This document shows positions 41,566-50,028 of a stretch of 64,000 nucleotides of DNA, in pieces. A model generated the notes under the pieces. It ran no database searches. It worked only from the letters and a program-made list of their open reading frames with translations, and was not told the origin of the DNA. The first letter of the stretch is position 1. Each line of letters starts with the position of its first letter. Source of the DNA: Lachnospiraceae bacterium (GTDB lineage Bacteria > Bacillota > Clostridia > Lachnospirales > Lachnospiraceae); assembly GCA_910575445.1 (NCBI GenBank), contig CAJTFW010000001.1:434001-498000 (forward strand). The letters are read 5' to 3'. The translations under genes and the position numbers were made by a program.

Positions 41566-43455
41566 ATGAATAAAACAAACAATACAAATCTCCCACCTCA
41601 CCGTGATAAACGTTTTGACAACGTGCGCGATACCTGGTACTGGAAAGCTAGTAAGCCTTTACGCGTTATCGTTCATTTTTTCCTCCGTATGAAAAATGCC
41701 TATATTCACTACGGCGGTCTAAAAGGGATGTACAAGCGTTGGCGTCAAAAGCGCGGTGAGGCGACAAAGCGAATTGATTTTGGAACGAAAAGCTTTCCTG
41801 ATGAGGCAAGACGACAAAAGGAAACTTCCACGACATTTGTAAGAAAGATTAAGATTAGTATTTTAGTGCCACTATACAATACGCCGGAAAAATTTCTGCG
41901 GGAGATGATAGATTCTGTAAGGGCACAGACTTATCAGAACTGGGAACTTTGTCTGGCGGATGGAAGTGATGAAAAACATCCTGAAGTAGGGGAAGTATGC
42001 CGTCAGTATCAGAAGGAAGACCGTAGAATTCTATATCAGAAGATAGAGAAAAATCTTGGTATCTCCGGCAATACCAATGTATGCTTTTCCATGGCAAACG
42101 GGGATTTTATCGGGCTTTTTGACCATGATGATATAATGCATCCTAGTCTTTTGTATGAGTGTATGAAAGTTATCTGCGAAAAGGGAGCGGATTATGTCTA
42201 TACAGACGAAGCAACTTTTACCTCTCCTAATCTGGATGATTTAATTGTACTGCATTTTAAGCCGGATTATTCCCCGGATAATCTTAGGGCAAATAATTAT
42301 ATCTGCCATTTTTCGGTGTTTGATGCCAAGCTTTTAGAGAAGACGGGACTTTTCCGGCCGGAATATGATGGCAGTCAGGACCATGATATGATTCTAAGAC
42401 TGACTGAGGAGGCAAAGAACGTACAGCATATCCCAAAGATACTATACTATTGGCGTTCGCATCCGGCTTCTGTGGCAGCGGATATCAATGCAAAGACTTA
42501 TGCGATTGATGCGGCGAAGCGGGCGGTACATGACCATATGAGGGATTATTACGGGATTGAAGTGGAAGTGGAAAGTACACGTGCATTTCCTACGATTTTC
42601 CAGGTAAAATATCCTATCAACGACCATCCATTCGTCAGTATTGTGATTCCCAATAAAGACCATGTAACGGATTTAAAGAGATGTGTGACATCGGTGCTTA
42701 CGCGATCTACCTGGCAGAATTTAGAGATAGTAGTGGTGGAAAATAACAGTACAGAACAGAGTATCCTAGACTATTATAAAGAACTGGAGAGAGAGCCACG
42801 GGTTCAGGTCGTGACGTATCAGGGAGAATTTAATTATTCTAAGATTAATAATTATGGTGTGGGCTTTACAAAGGGTGACTATCTGTTATTTTTAAATAAT
42901 GATACCGAAGTGATAACGCCAGATTGGATAGAGCAGATGCTGATGTATGCACAGCGCGAAGATGTGGGTGCGGTGGGTGCAAAGCTTTACTATGCAGATC
43001 ATACGATTCAACATGCCGGCGTGGTGATTGGGCTTGGAGCACATCGTTCGGCGGGACATACTCATTATAAGATGCCAAAGGAGCATCTAGGCTATATGGG
43101 GCGGCTTTGCTATGCGCAGGATATGACAGCAGTGACAGCGGCATGTCTGATGGTAAAGAAAAGCATCTATAACGAAGTCGGCGGATTGGATGAGTCCTTT
43201 ACGATTTCTCTAAATGATGTGGATTTTTGTCTGAAGATTCGCAAAATGGGATATCTGAATATCTTTACGCCTTTTGCAGAACTTTATCACTATGAATCTA
43301 AGACAAGAGGCCTAGAAGAAGGAGAAAAACTGCGTCGCTATGAGAGAGAATGTGCGCATTTTAGGGAAAAATGGAAAGAAGAACTAGAGGCTGGTGACCC
43401 TTATTATAATCCGAATTTTTCGCTGGATTATTCTGATTTTACGCTGCGATTTTAA
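41566..43455 (+). CDS. two-domain GT2 glycosyltransferase
   Basis: A 629-residue cytoplasmic enzyme with two GT-A modules. Domain 1 (about residues 95-340): ISILVPLYNTPEKFLREM, then GLFDHDDIMHP carrying the metal-binding acidic motif. Domain 2 (about 365-600): FVSIVIPNKDHVTDLKRC and LLFLNNDTEVITPDW, with its own acidic motif and the GGLDESFTISLNDVDFCLK segment. Both look complete, so it may add two sugars in turn, as dual rhamnosyltransferases do. I chose ATG 41566, preceded by AGAAGGAAC. Sugar specificity is not readable; rhamnose is likely given rfbA and rfbC. Confidence 0.85.
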   Translation: MNKTNNTNLPPHRDKRFDNVRDTWYWKASKPLRVIVHFFLRMKNAYIHYGGLKGMYKRWRQKRGEATKRIDFGTKSFPDEARRQKETSTTFVRKIKISILVPLYNTPEKFLREMIDSVRAQTYQNWELCLADGSDEKHPEVGEVCRQYQKEDRRILYQKIEKNLGISGNTNVCFSMANGDFIGLFDHDDIMHPSLLYECMKVICEKGADYVYTDEATFTSPNLDDLIVLHFKPDYSPDNLRANNYICHFSVFDAKLLEKTGLFRPEYDGSQDHDMILRLTEEAKNVQHIPKILYYWRSHPASVAADINAKTYAIDAAKRAVHDHMRDYYGIEVEVESTRAFPTIFQVKYPINDHPFVSIVIPNKDHVTDLKRCVTSVLTRSTWQNLEIVVVENNSTEQSILDYYKELEREPRVQVVTYQGEFNYSKINNYGVGFTKGDYLLFLNNDTEVITPDWIEQMLMYAQREDVGAVGAKLYYADHTIQHAGVVIGLGAHRSAGHTHYKMPKEHLGYMGRLCYAQDMTAVTAACLMVKKSIYNEVGGLDESFTISLNDVDFCLKIRKMGYLNIFTPFAELYHYESKTRGLEEGEKLRRYERECAHFREKWKEELEAGDPYYNPNFSLDYSDFTLRF

Positions 43456-43481
43456 ATCGGAGGCGATGGAGTGAAAAAGTC

Positions 43482-44699
43482 ATGAAGAGAATAGAACGTG
43501 AAAAAGTCATTAGAAATGCCTATCGAACGACGATTTTGATATTAACTATATGTTGTTTTTTCTTAGGCACAGTATTGGTTATCCATGAGATGGCGCGTGA
43601 GTATGAGGTGCATGTGTTAGAGCGCCAGCTAGATGCCAAGGGAGTAGTGGAGAATGAAGAAGGGCTGTACACGGGAATCCAGTTGTTTTTGCCAGAAGAA
43701 ATCTATGTGGCGTCCGGCGTGACGATTGAGCTGTATGACAGTCAGATTACATCGCTTGGGGAACGTATCTTGCAATATCATGTCAAATGGACCTGTGCGG
43801 TGGGAAGAAATATGTCCCGCAAATTTTCCGTCACTGGAAAAGAGGAGTTAGCAGGCACTTACCCTTTGATTTTTACGGTGTTTGATGACAATGGTACACA
43901 GGTGGTAAAGGCGACGACAGAGCTTCATATTGTCCATGCATCAACGGAAAGCTTTTCTCTTCTGACCTTGGGAGACAGTCTTTCTTGCGATACAGCGACC
44001 TATGAGCGGTTGAATGAGCTGACAGATGGACAGATTGTCTATATGGGGACACGGGGAGTAGGAGGTTCTCTGACAGAGGCAAGAAGGGGCTTTTCGGCAG
44101 CGGATTATCTAAAGGCTACGGGATATGATATGGAAGAACCAATAGAAGAAGTACATCCTTTCTATAATGAAGAAACAGGTACTTTTGACTGGGCGTACTA
44201 TAAAGAGACAACAGGCTTTGACCCGGATGCGGTAGAAATATTTTTGGGAACCAATGGACTTTCCGTAAATCCAAAAGAAAATGGAGATAACATTATACAG
44301 ATTGTAAAAAATATTCATGAGCATGACCCAAAACTTCCGATTTATCTGGTGCATACACTCTATCCAGCCAGCCAGGATGGAATTGGTTCCTGGAATAATC
44401 AGGGCTATGCACTCTATGGCGACCGCTATAAATACGAAGAAGACCAGAAGGTTTTTCATCTGATGACCTATCTAGAGGAAGCCCTAAAAGAGGAAGAAAA
44501 TCTGTACTGTGTCCCGGCAGGCATCTGTCATGACAGCGCCAACAATTTTGATATGTTAGAAGAACCTGTAAACCCTCACTCTGAGACGATGGTACAAGTG
44601 CCGACAGATGCTGTTCATCCGGGACGCGCAGGCTATCGGCAGATTGCAGATTGCCTCTATAGCGTTATCTGCGGAACCAAAGCACAATGGAGAAGATAA
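43482..44699 (+). CDS. membrane-anchored SGNH/GDSL hydrolase
   Basis: A 405-residue protein with one N-terminal membrane segment (about 14-35), a beta-rich domain (about 45-150) and an SGNH hydrolase domain (about 160-400). Block I is SLLTLGDSLSCD with the nucleophile Ser; the block III-like segment is IFLGTNGLSVN, and block V is DAVHPGRAGY with the catalytic Asp and His. Such enzymes add or remove O-acetyl groups on surface polysaccharides. It lies within the polysaccharide operon, 26 bp after the GT gene. Confidence 0.8.
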   Translation: MKRIEREKVIRNAYRTTILILTICCFFLGTVLVIHEMAREYEVHVLERQLDAKGVVENEEGLYTGIQLFLPEEIYVASGVTIELYDSQITSLGERILQYHVKWTCAVGRNMSRKFSVTGKEELAGTYPLIFTVFDDNGTQVVKATTELHIVHASTESFSLLTLGDSLSCDTATYERLNELTDGQIVYMGTRGVGGSLTEARRGFSAADYLKATGYDMEEPIEEVHPFYNEETGTFDWAYYKETTGFDPDAVEIFLGTNGLSVNPKENGDNIIQIVKNIHEHDPKLPIYLVHTLYPASQDGIGSWNNQGYALYGDRYKYEEDQKVFHLMTYLEEALKEEENLYCVPAGICHDSANNFDMLEEPVNPHSETMVQVPTDAVHPGRAGYRQIADCLYSVICGTKAQWRR

Positions 44700-44702
44700 A
44701 CG

Positions 44703-45092
44703 ATGAAAAAATTGATGGAACAGATTGTAAAGTTTGGATTTGTGGGATTTTTATGCTTTTTTATTGACTATGGGCTGATGGTCCTTTTAAAAGAAAGGCT
44801 TGGTATTCATTACCTAATCTCAAGCACCATCTCCTTTACCGTCTCTGTGATTGTCAACTATATTTTAAGCATTACATTTGTCTTTGAGACAGACAAAAGT
44901 AAGAATAAAGTCGGTGAATTTGTTATCTTTGTATGTTTAAGTGTGATTGGACTTGGCATCAATGCACTCTGCATGTGGGTGGCAGTAGAATTTATCCATA
45001 TTCATTATATGCTCTCCAAAATCGGCGCAACCGCAGTGGTGATGGTGTATAATTTTGTGACTAGGAAGATATTTATTGAGAAAAAGTCTTAA
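44703..45092 (+). CDS. GtrA family membrane protein
   Basis: Small membrane protein of 129 residues with four predicted membrane segments. The opening KFGFVGFLCFFIDYGLMVLL and the NYILSITFVF segment are typical of GtrA, a group linked to flipping of polyprenyl-phosphate sugars. It is 3 bp downstream of the SGNH gene and probably supplies a substrate to a membrane glycosyltransferase such as the GT39 enzyme. Confidence 0.85.
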   Translation: MKKLMEQIVKFGFVGFLCFFIDYGLMVLLKERLGIHYLISSTISFTVSVIVNYILSITFVFETDKSKNKVGEFVIFVCLSVIGLGINALCMWVAVEFIHIHYMLSKIGATAVVMVYNFVTRKIFIEKKS

Positions 45093-45116
45093 TATATAGA
45101 AAAATTGGAGGGGTAG

Positions 45117-46541
45117 ATGGCAGTTATACACATAGAGCTGGAGCTTGATGCATATGGGCAGACGAAGGAACTGGTATTTTTTAAATCAACAAAAAGAGAC
45201 AATCAATATCAGACAAAGGATGGTAAGATACTCATTGGGATTGAGAGGGATAGAAGTACCAATGGATGGAGGATACATCTGGAAAAATGTCAGAAGTGTT
45301 ATCAGGTTTTCAAAGAAGAAATCATAGGACAGTTTGAATTACGCTATGCAGAGTTGTTAAAAATCCAACAAGAAAACTATGAGAGTGGTTTTGAAAATAT
45401 AGAGGAAGAAGAAGAGCCAGTGATTAAAGTACCTTATAATCCGGCTCTGATTACGGTTGCACCAGCCAGATTTTCTCTTAAGGAGATTGTAGGGATGATT
45501 GACGGCGAGGAAGATGAAGAACCTGTCTTAGATTTGGCGCCAGATTTTCAAAGGGATTATGTATGGGATAATCTAAGAAAATCGCGCTTGATTGAGTCTA
45601 TTTTATTAAATATACCACTTCCTGTCTTTTATTTTGCCCGCAATAAAGAGGGGAAGATGCAGGTTGTCGATGGGGTTCAAAGATTAACTACTATTTATAA
45701 ATTCTTCCATAATGAATTTCGACTGACTAAGTTAGAATATTTAAAAGAAGAATGTGAAGGAAAATATTTTAAAAATAAAGAAGTCTCAGCGGATAAAAAT
45801 CTGCGTCCTAAGTTGATACGGGCTCTTAGACAATATCAGATTGATTGCAATATCATTGAGCCAAGTACCCCTGAAAATGTAAAATTGGATATTTTTAAGC
45901 GCTTAAATACTGGCGGAAAGGAGTTAAATAAACAAGAAATCCGTCATGCTTTTATGAAAAAAGAAATTAGAATATTTGTTCGGAAACTAGCAGAGGATTC
46001 GGAATTTTTAAAAGCAACTGATAATAGCATCAATGACAAGCGGATGATGGCACAAGAATTAGTGATGCGCTATATCGGCTTTTATTGCTTGTATATGGAC
46101 AATTTTCTTCAGTTGGAATATTCTACAAAGATGGATGAATTTATTGATACTCTTGCCGTACAGTTAAATATGTGCAAAAAGATTCCCTATGAAAAAATTG
46201 CAGGATGTTTTACCAAAGCGATGAAACATGCTCATCTGATGTTTGGAAATCAAGCATTTCGCAAAATTGATATGGATACCGAAGGATGGGCTTCAGAGCG
46301 GAAAAATCCCATTAATAAATCCCTGTTTATTGCGTTTTCAATCTTGCTTTCTTCATATAGTACCATAAAAATCCGTAAAAAAGGAAATATCAGTCAGGAA
46401 TTTGCAGAATTTCTATATCAGGATAAAGACTTTTATGATTCTATATCCCATAATACGAATTATCAACTAAGAGAGACTGCTATTGGAAAAGTGCAACAGT
46501 TTTTAGAGAAAATCTATGGAGAAACGGAGAAGACCATATGA
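45117..46541 (+). CDS. DUF262 (ParB/Srx-like fold) protein of a three-gene module
   Basis: A 474-residue protein. The DUF262 region begins near residue 120 and shows DLAPDFQRDYVWDNLRKSRL (about 140-158), PLPVFYFARNKEG, VVDGVQRLTTIYKFF (about 182-196) and FKRLNTGGKELNKQEIRHAF. DUF262 occurs in GmrS-type restriction subunits and has a ParB-like nucleotide-binding fold. No C-terminal HNH (DUF1524) signature is seen. The N-terminal 110 residues form an extra domain of unknown type. The start follows GGAGGGG, 24 bp after gtrA. Its stop overlaps the next gene by 4 bp. A defence role is inference. Confidence 0.75.
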   Translation: MAVIHIELELDAYGQTKELVFFKSTKRDNQYQTKDGKILIGIERDRSTNGWRIHLEKCQKCYQVFKEEIIGQFELRYAELLKIQQENYESGFENIEEEEEPVIKVPYNPALITVAPARFSLKEIVGMIDGEEDEEPVLDLAPDFQRDYVWDNLRKSRLIESILLNIPLPVFYFARNKEGKMQVVDGVQRLTTIYKFFHNEFRLTKLEYLKEECEGKYFKNKEVSADKNLRPKLIRALRQYQIDCNIIEPSTPENVKLDIFKRLNTGGKELNKQEIRHAFMKKEIRIFVRKLAEDSEFLKATDNSINDKRMMAQELVMRYIGFYCLYMDNFLQLEYSTKMDEFIDTLAVQLNMCKKIPYEKIAGCFTKAMKHAHLMFGNQAFRKIDMDTEGWASERKNPINKSLFIAFSILLSSYSTIKIRKKGNISQEFAEFLYQDKDFYDSISHNTNYQLRETAIGKVQQFLEKIYGETEKTI

Positions 46542-47626
46542 TTGATAGATTAAAAATAGAGAATTTTAAATGTTTTTCAGAACTTAGTATGGAATTTCGC
46601 CCATTTACACTTTTATGTGGTGTGAATTCCAGCGGAAAATCTTCTGTAATTCAGGCATTACTTTTGGGAATGGAGATAGCAGCTGACAAAAAAGCAGAAG
46701 GAAATCTGGATTTGATGGATGCCAAATATAATATTGATTTATACTCGTTTAAAGAGCTTTTGTATGAAGATGCAGAGGAGGAGTATATTCAGATTTCTCT
46801 TTATGAAGATAATGTGTGGAATCTCTGGGAATTTACTTCTATAGATGGAGATAATAATCTTCTCTATAAAAGAAAAGAGGGAAAGGAAGAAGCACTACAA
46901 AAAAAGGTATGGTATTTAGGGTCTGAAAGAATGATTAGTAAATACCAGAGAAGAGGAAATGCAGAAAATTTAACACTGGGAAAAGAAAATGAGTATATTG
47001 CATATATTTTGGAATGTGGACGTTCTCTAAAAATTATGATTGACAAAGAGAGAAGTTATCAGGACCAAGAAAATCTATTGTTTTCTGCACAAGTCAATCA
47101 GTGGCTTCAATATATTTTGCCAGGAAGTCAGGTGATGGCGAGTACAACAGGAAATGACAATATGGTGTCTTTATCTTTTGGAAAAGATTTTCGATTTCAT
47201 CGAACAAATGTAGGATATGGTGTAGGATTTGTACTTCCTATTATCGTGGGTGGTCTTTTGGCAGCCAAAGATGACCTTCTGATTATTGAGAATCCAGAGC
47301 TTCATTTACATCCAAGAGCACAATCGGATTTGGCACTTTTTCTGGCTTTTGTAGCCAATGCGGGAGTTCAGGTCTTAGTGGAGACACACAGTGACCATAT
47401 CATCAATGGTCTTCGAAAAGCAGTGATTGGACAAGAATGTAAGATTCAGGCAAAAGAAGTGGGGATCTATTATTTTGACAAAGAAAATCGGGCAGAATTT
47501 TTGGAGCTAGACGCAGATGCACAGTTTCATACATGGCCAGAAGACTTTATGGAACAGGTAGAAAAAGATTTATATTACTTAAGAAAAATGAGGTTGGCAA
47601 ATGGTCATAGAGATGTTGTTAAATAA
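46538..47626 (+). CDS. AAA ATPase, DUF3696 type, of a three-gene module
   Basis: SMC/OLD-like ATPase of 362 residues. Walker A is GVNSSGKSS (about 28-36); Walker B and signature region is DDLLIIENPELHLHPRAQSD (about 245-264), followed by VLVETHSDHIINGLRKA (about 280-296), as in RecF/OLD-type ATPases. The end, ELDADAQFHTWPEDFMEQ, matches the DUF3696 ending (WP.GFF.Q). The insert between Walker A and B lacks a long coiled coil. No TOPRIM domain is present. ATG overlaps the preceding stop (ATGA). Confidence 0.8.
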   Translation: MIDRLKIENFKCFSELSMEFRPFTLLCGVNSSGKSSVIQALLLGMEIAADKKAEGNLDLMDAKYNIDLYSFKELLYEDAEEEYIQISLYEDNVWNLWEFTSIDGDNNLLYKRKEGKEEALQKKVWYLGSERMISKYQRRGNAENLTLGKENEYIAYILECGRSLKIMIDKERSYQDQENLLFSAQVNQWLQYILPGSQVMASTTGNDNMVSLSFGKDFRFHRTNVGYGVGFVLPIIVGGLLAAKDDLLIIENPELHLHPRAQSDLALFLAFVANAGVQVLVETHSDHIINGLRKAVIGQECKIQAKEVGIYYFDKENRAEFLELDADAQFHTWPEDFMEQVEKDLYYLRKMRLANGHRDVVK

Positions 47627-48503
47627 TGCTACGCTGTATCATGCAATCAAAGAACAGACATTGGATGATGTATTGGATATTTTAGAAGAACTAAAAAATG
47701 TCTCTGGAAGATGTGTCCTCTCAGAATCCAATTATGAAAAATTGATTGATTTCATCTATACCAATCACCGAAGAGAAGACTGTATTCAGTTAAGTAGAAT
47801 GTTAGAAAAAGAGATGGCAAGAAAACATATCATAATGGATGGGCAGCGATATCAGAGTGAGAAAGAAAAATTGGATAAATGTATACAGACAGAAGCAAAA
47901 TCTCTAAAAGAAATACTTGATGAAGATGGAGCATTTGATTTTTCTTATCCTGTAGTTAGCTGTGAAGAGCATAAAGCTATACGTTATATATCTCATGTCT
48001 CTGAATTGCAAAATATTTTGGTTATATTTGGAAATGCTATAGAGTCCATCAAAGAATTTGTTTCATATCTTACATTTATTTATAAAGAACTGGTGTTTGA
48101 TGATAAAATAGAAGATAGCATAGAACATCTAGAAGCTGGATTTGTATACAGAAGAAAAGAGATTTTATATCATCTATATTGTATTGAGAAAGAAATACCA
48201 GCGTTGCTTTTAAAATATGGCCCAATGGATAACCAGACACTAGGAAGTAAGATGTCTATTCCATGTTCTCCTGAGAGAAGCCGAAAGACCGTCAAAATAG
48301 AATTAACCAAACAGACAGACCAGGCGGAACTTGTCTGTGAAATGCATACAAAAATGAAAAAAATTGGTACCAGGCCACCAGACCGTATTTATTTTTGTGC
48401 CCGTGTACCAAAAGGAATTACTATAGATGGAAAGAATATCGAAGAAAAATCATATATCTATAAAATTACCAAACATGCTGGCTTTTCTAAAAAGAAAAAG
48501 TAA
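47601..48503 (+). CDS. unknown third protein of the DUF262/DUF3696 module, candidate effector
   Basis: A 300-residue protein that I cannot assign. The N-terminal 100 residues are helical and charged, the middle (about 105-225) helical, and the last 80 residues beta-rich with CEMHTKMKKIGTRPPDRIYF followed by VPKGITIDGK and SYIYKITKHAG. The H-K-R-D-R cluster in that segment is a possible active site, but this is speculation. The gene overlaps the ATPase gene by 26 bp and ends just before a strong terminator, so it belongs to the same transcript. The base composition looks AT-richer than the flanking polysaccharide genes. Confidence 0.6.
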   Translation: MVIEMLLNNATLYHAIKEQTLDDVLDILEELKNVSGRCVLSESNYEKLIDFIYTNHRREDCIQLSRMLEKEMARKHIIMDGQRYQSEKEKLDKCIQTEAKSLKEILDEDGAFDFSYPVVSCEEHKAIRYISHVSELQNILVIFGNAIESIKEFVSYLTFIYKELVFDDKIEDSIEHLEAGFVYRRKEILYHLYCIEKEIPALLLKYGPMDNQTLGSKMSIPCSPERSRKTVKIELTKQTDQAELVCEMHTKMKKIGTRPPDRIYFCARVPKGITIDGKNIEEKSYIYKITKHAGFSKKKK

Positions 48504-48506
48504 ATG

Positions 48507-48540
48507 GGCTTGCCACACTTGTAGCAAGCCCGTTTTTTAA
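48507..48540 (+). terminator. rho-independent terminator closing the three-gene module
   Basis: GGGCTTGC, a ten-nt loop, GCAAGCCC and then GTTTTTTAA. It lies between the module and the convergent metallophosphatase gene and may serve both. Confidence 0.88.
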
Positions 48541-49883
48541 TCTTTCTGTATCTCAAAACTATCTGTCAGTTCCCAAGTCTTGGCATTGTAAGTGCTGATT
48601 ATCAGACTATTGGGACTAATCTGGACGTCGGTGACTTCTGGGGTGTCTCGTTTTTTGGAGACTGCTGCCTCTTCCTGGTCTGTTGGACGTTTGTAGAGAC
48701 TTCCGCTTGAAGAGCTTAGCGTGACATACATCGTCCCTTCTGGGTTTTGCGCTGGACTTTCATATGCTTGATAGCTGCCGTCTTCCTGAATAAAATGGGT
48801 ACGTACATAGGCATGGTCATGTCCGCACATCACAAGGTCAATATCATAGGCACTTGTAAACTGCAGAAAATACGGACGAAGATTTTTGGCATTTTCAAGA
48901 TAACTCTCATAGGCGTTATAAGGAGAAAAATGAGAAAATACAATTCGCCATTTGGTGTCCGGGTTTGCCTCTACAGCAGATGCAATAAAGTCCGCATGTT
49001 CTCCCCATTTGGAAGAATCCATCGTATCTAACACCATAAACAGTGCATTTCCTCTTACAAACCAGTAATCTCCATCTTCATCATTGTCGCAAGTTCCAAG
49101 CGTAGACTGATTCGGCAACATAAAATGCTCCGAATACTGAGGCCCGCCCATATCGTGATTCCCTTTTACAGGCGCTAAAGAAAGGCTGTAGAGTGCTCCC
49201 TGGTTTAAAAATGCACTGTATTGTTCATTGTCGTCAAAATCGTTTACCTGGTCCCCTAGAGACACTAAAAAACTGGAATCTGGAAAATGATATTTTACTT
49301 TGTTTAGAAGCTTATGCCAGTTATTCTTCTGCTTATCCACTTCTTCTACCGGCTTTCCAATCTGTGCATCTCCCACAGCCGTAAAACGAAACGTATCTGA
49401 AAAAGCTGGCGTTGTATACGTATAGTCAGGAGACATTGCTTCCTCATTTCCCACCCGATACAGATACTCTGTCTCTGGCAAAAGTCCTGTTACTGTAACT
49501 CGGTTTACATAATATCCAGAAGTAATATCTGATGGATATGCTTTTGCTTCAACGGTTACCGCTTTTGCAAATTCTGTATCCTCTATGGTTGTCCAGTATA
49601 CTGCTCCCGCTTCCTCGGATGGAGAATACCAGGTAAAGTTCACATCTTCTTCGGTCTCTCCTACGGTCACTGACAGATATCTTATAGGAGTGGTTGTAAT
49701 AAGCGACGCCTTAAACTCTGGTGCAGTTCCCCAGGTCTCCTCTCCCGGAGGCGGAGGCGTCGTATCTTCTTCGGCCTCTATTGGTGTCTTTTCGGTCTCT
49801 AGAGCAGCGTCTTCTCCTTTACTACAGCCGGTAATCAGTACCAGCGAAAGCAACCATGTAAAATATAAAACTCGTTTCTTCAT
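48537..49883 (-). CDS. metallophosphatase lipoprotein, purple acid phosphatase-like
   Basis: Secreted lipoprotein of 448 residues with lipobox LITGC. An acidic Pro-rich linker is followed by a fibronectin-like domain (about 75-160) as in purple acid phosphatases, then the calcineurin-like metallophosphoesterase domain: AVGDAQIG, SLGDQVND, KGNHDMGG, VFSHFSPY and CGHDHAY supply the di-metal ligands. It probably hydrolyses phosphomonoesters or diesters outside the cell; the substrate is unknown. It is transcribed against the surrounding locus. Confidence 0.88.
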   Translation of the reverse strand: MKKRVLYFTWLLSLVLITGCSKGEDAALETEKTPIEAEEDTTPPPPGEETWGTAPEFKASLITTTPIRYLSVTVGETEEDVNFTWYSPSEEAGAVYWTTIEDTEFAKAVTVEAKAYPSDITSGYYVNRVTVTGLLPETEYLYRVGNEEAMSPDYTYTTPAFSDTFRFTAVGDAQIGKPVEEVDKQKNNWHKLLNKVKYHFPDSSFLVSLGDQVNDFDDNEQYSAFLNQGALYSLSLAPVKGNHDMGGPQYSEHFMLPNQSTLGTCDNDEDGDYWFVRGNALFMVLDTMDSSKWGEHADFIASAVEANPDTKWRIVFSHFSPYNAYESYLENAKNLRPYFLQFTSAYDIDLVMCGHDHAYVRTHFIQEDGSYQAYESPAQNPEGTMYVTLSSSSGSLYKRPTDQEEAAVSKKRDTPEVTDVQISPNSLIISTYNAKTWELTDSFEIQKD

Positions 49884-49968
49884 AAAAAATATACCACCTC
49901 ATCTAATAGAATCAAAGGCAAGAACCTCTTTCTTCTTTAGCTTATCACGTCCCCTTAAAAAAGTAAAG

Positions 49969-49997
49969 TTGCGCATTGCTAAGAAAACTGCTATAAT
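49969..49997 (+). promoter_or_regulatory. sigma-A promoter of the cotH operon
   Basis: TTGCGC at 49969-49974 and TATAAT at 49992-49997 with a 17-bp spacer, 31 bp before the cotH ATG. Confidence 0.65.
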
Positions 49998-50028
49998 GTG
50001 CTAATAACTAACAGACAGGAGAAACTGG

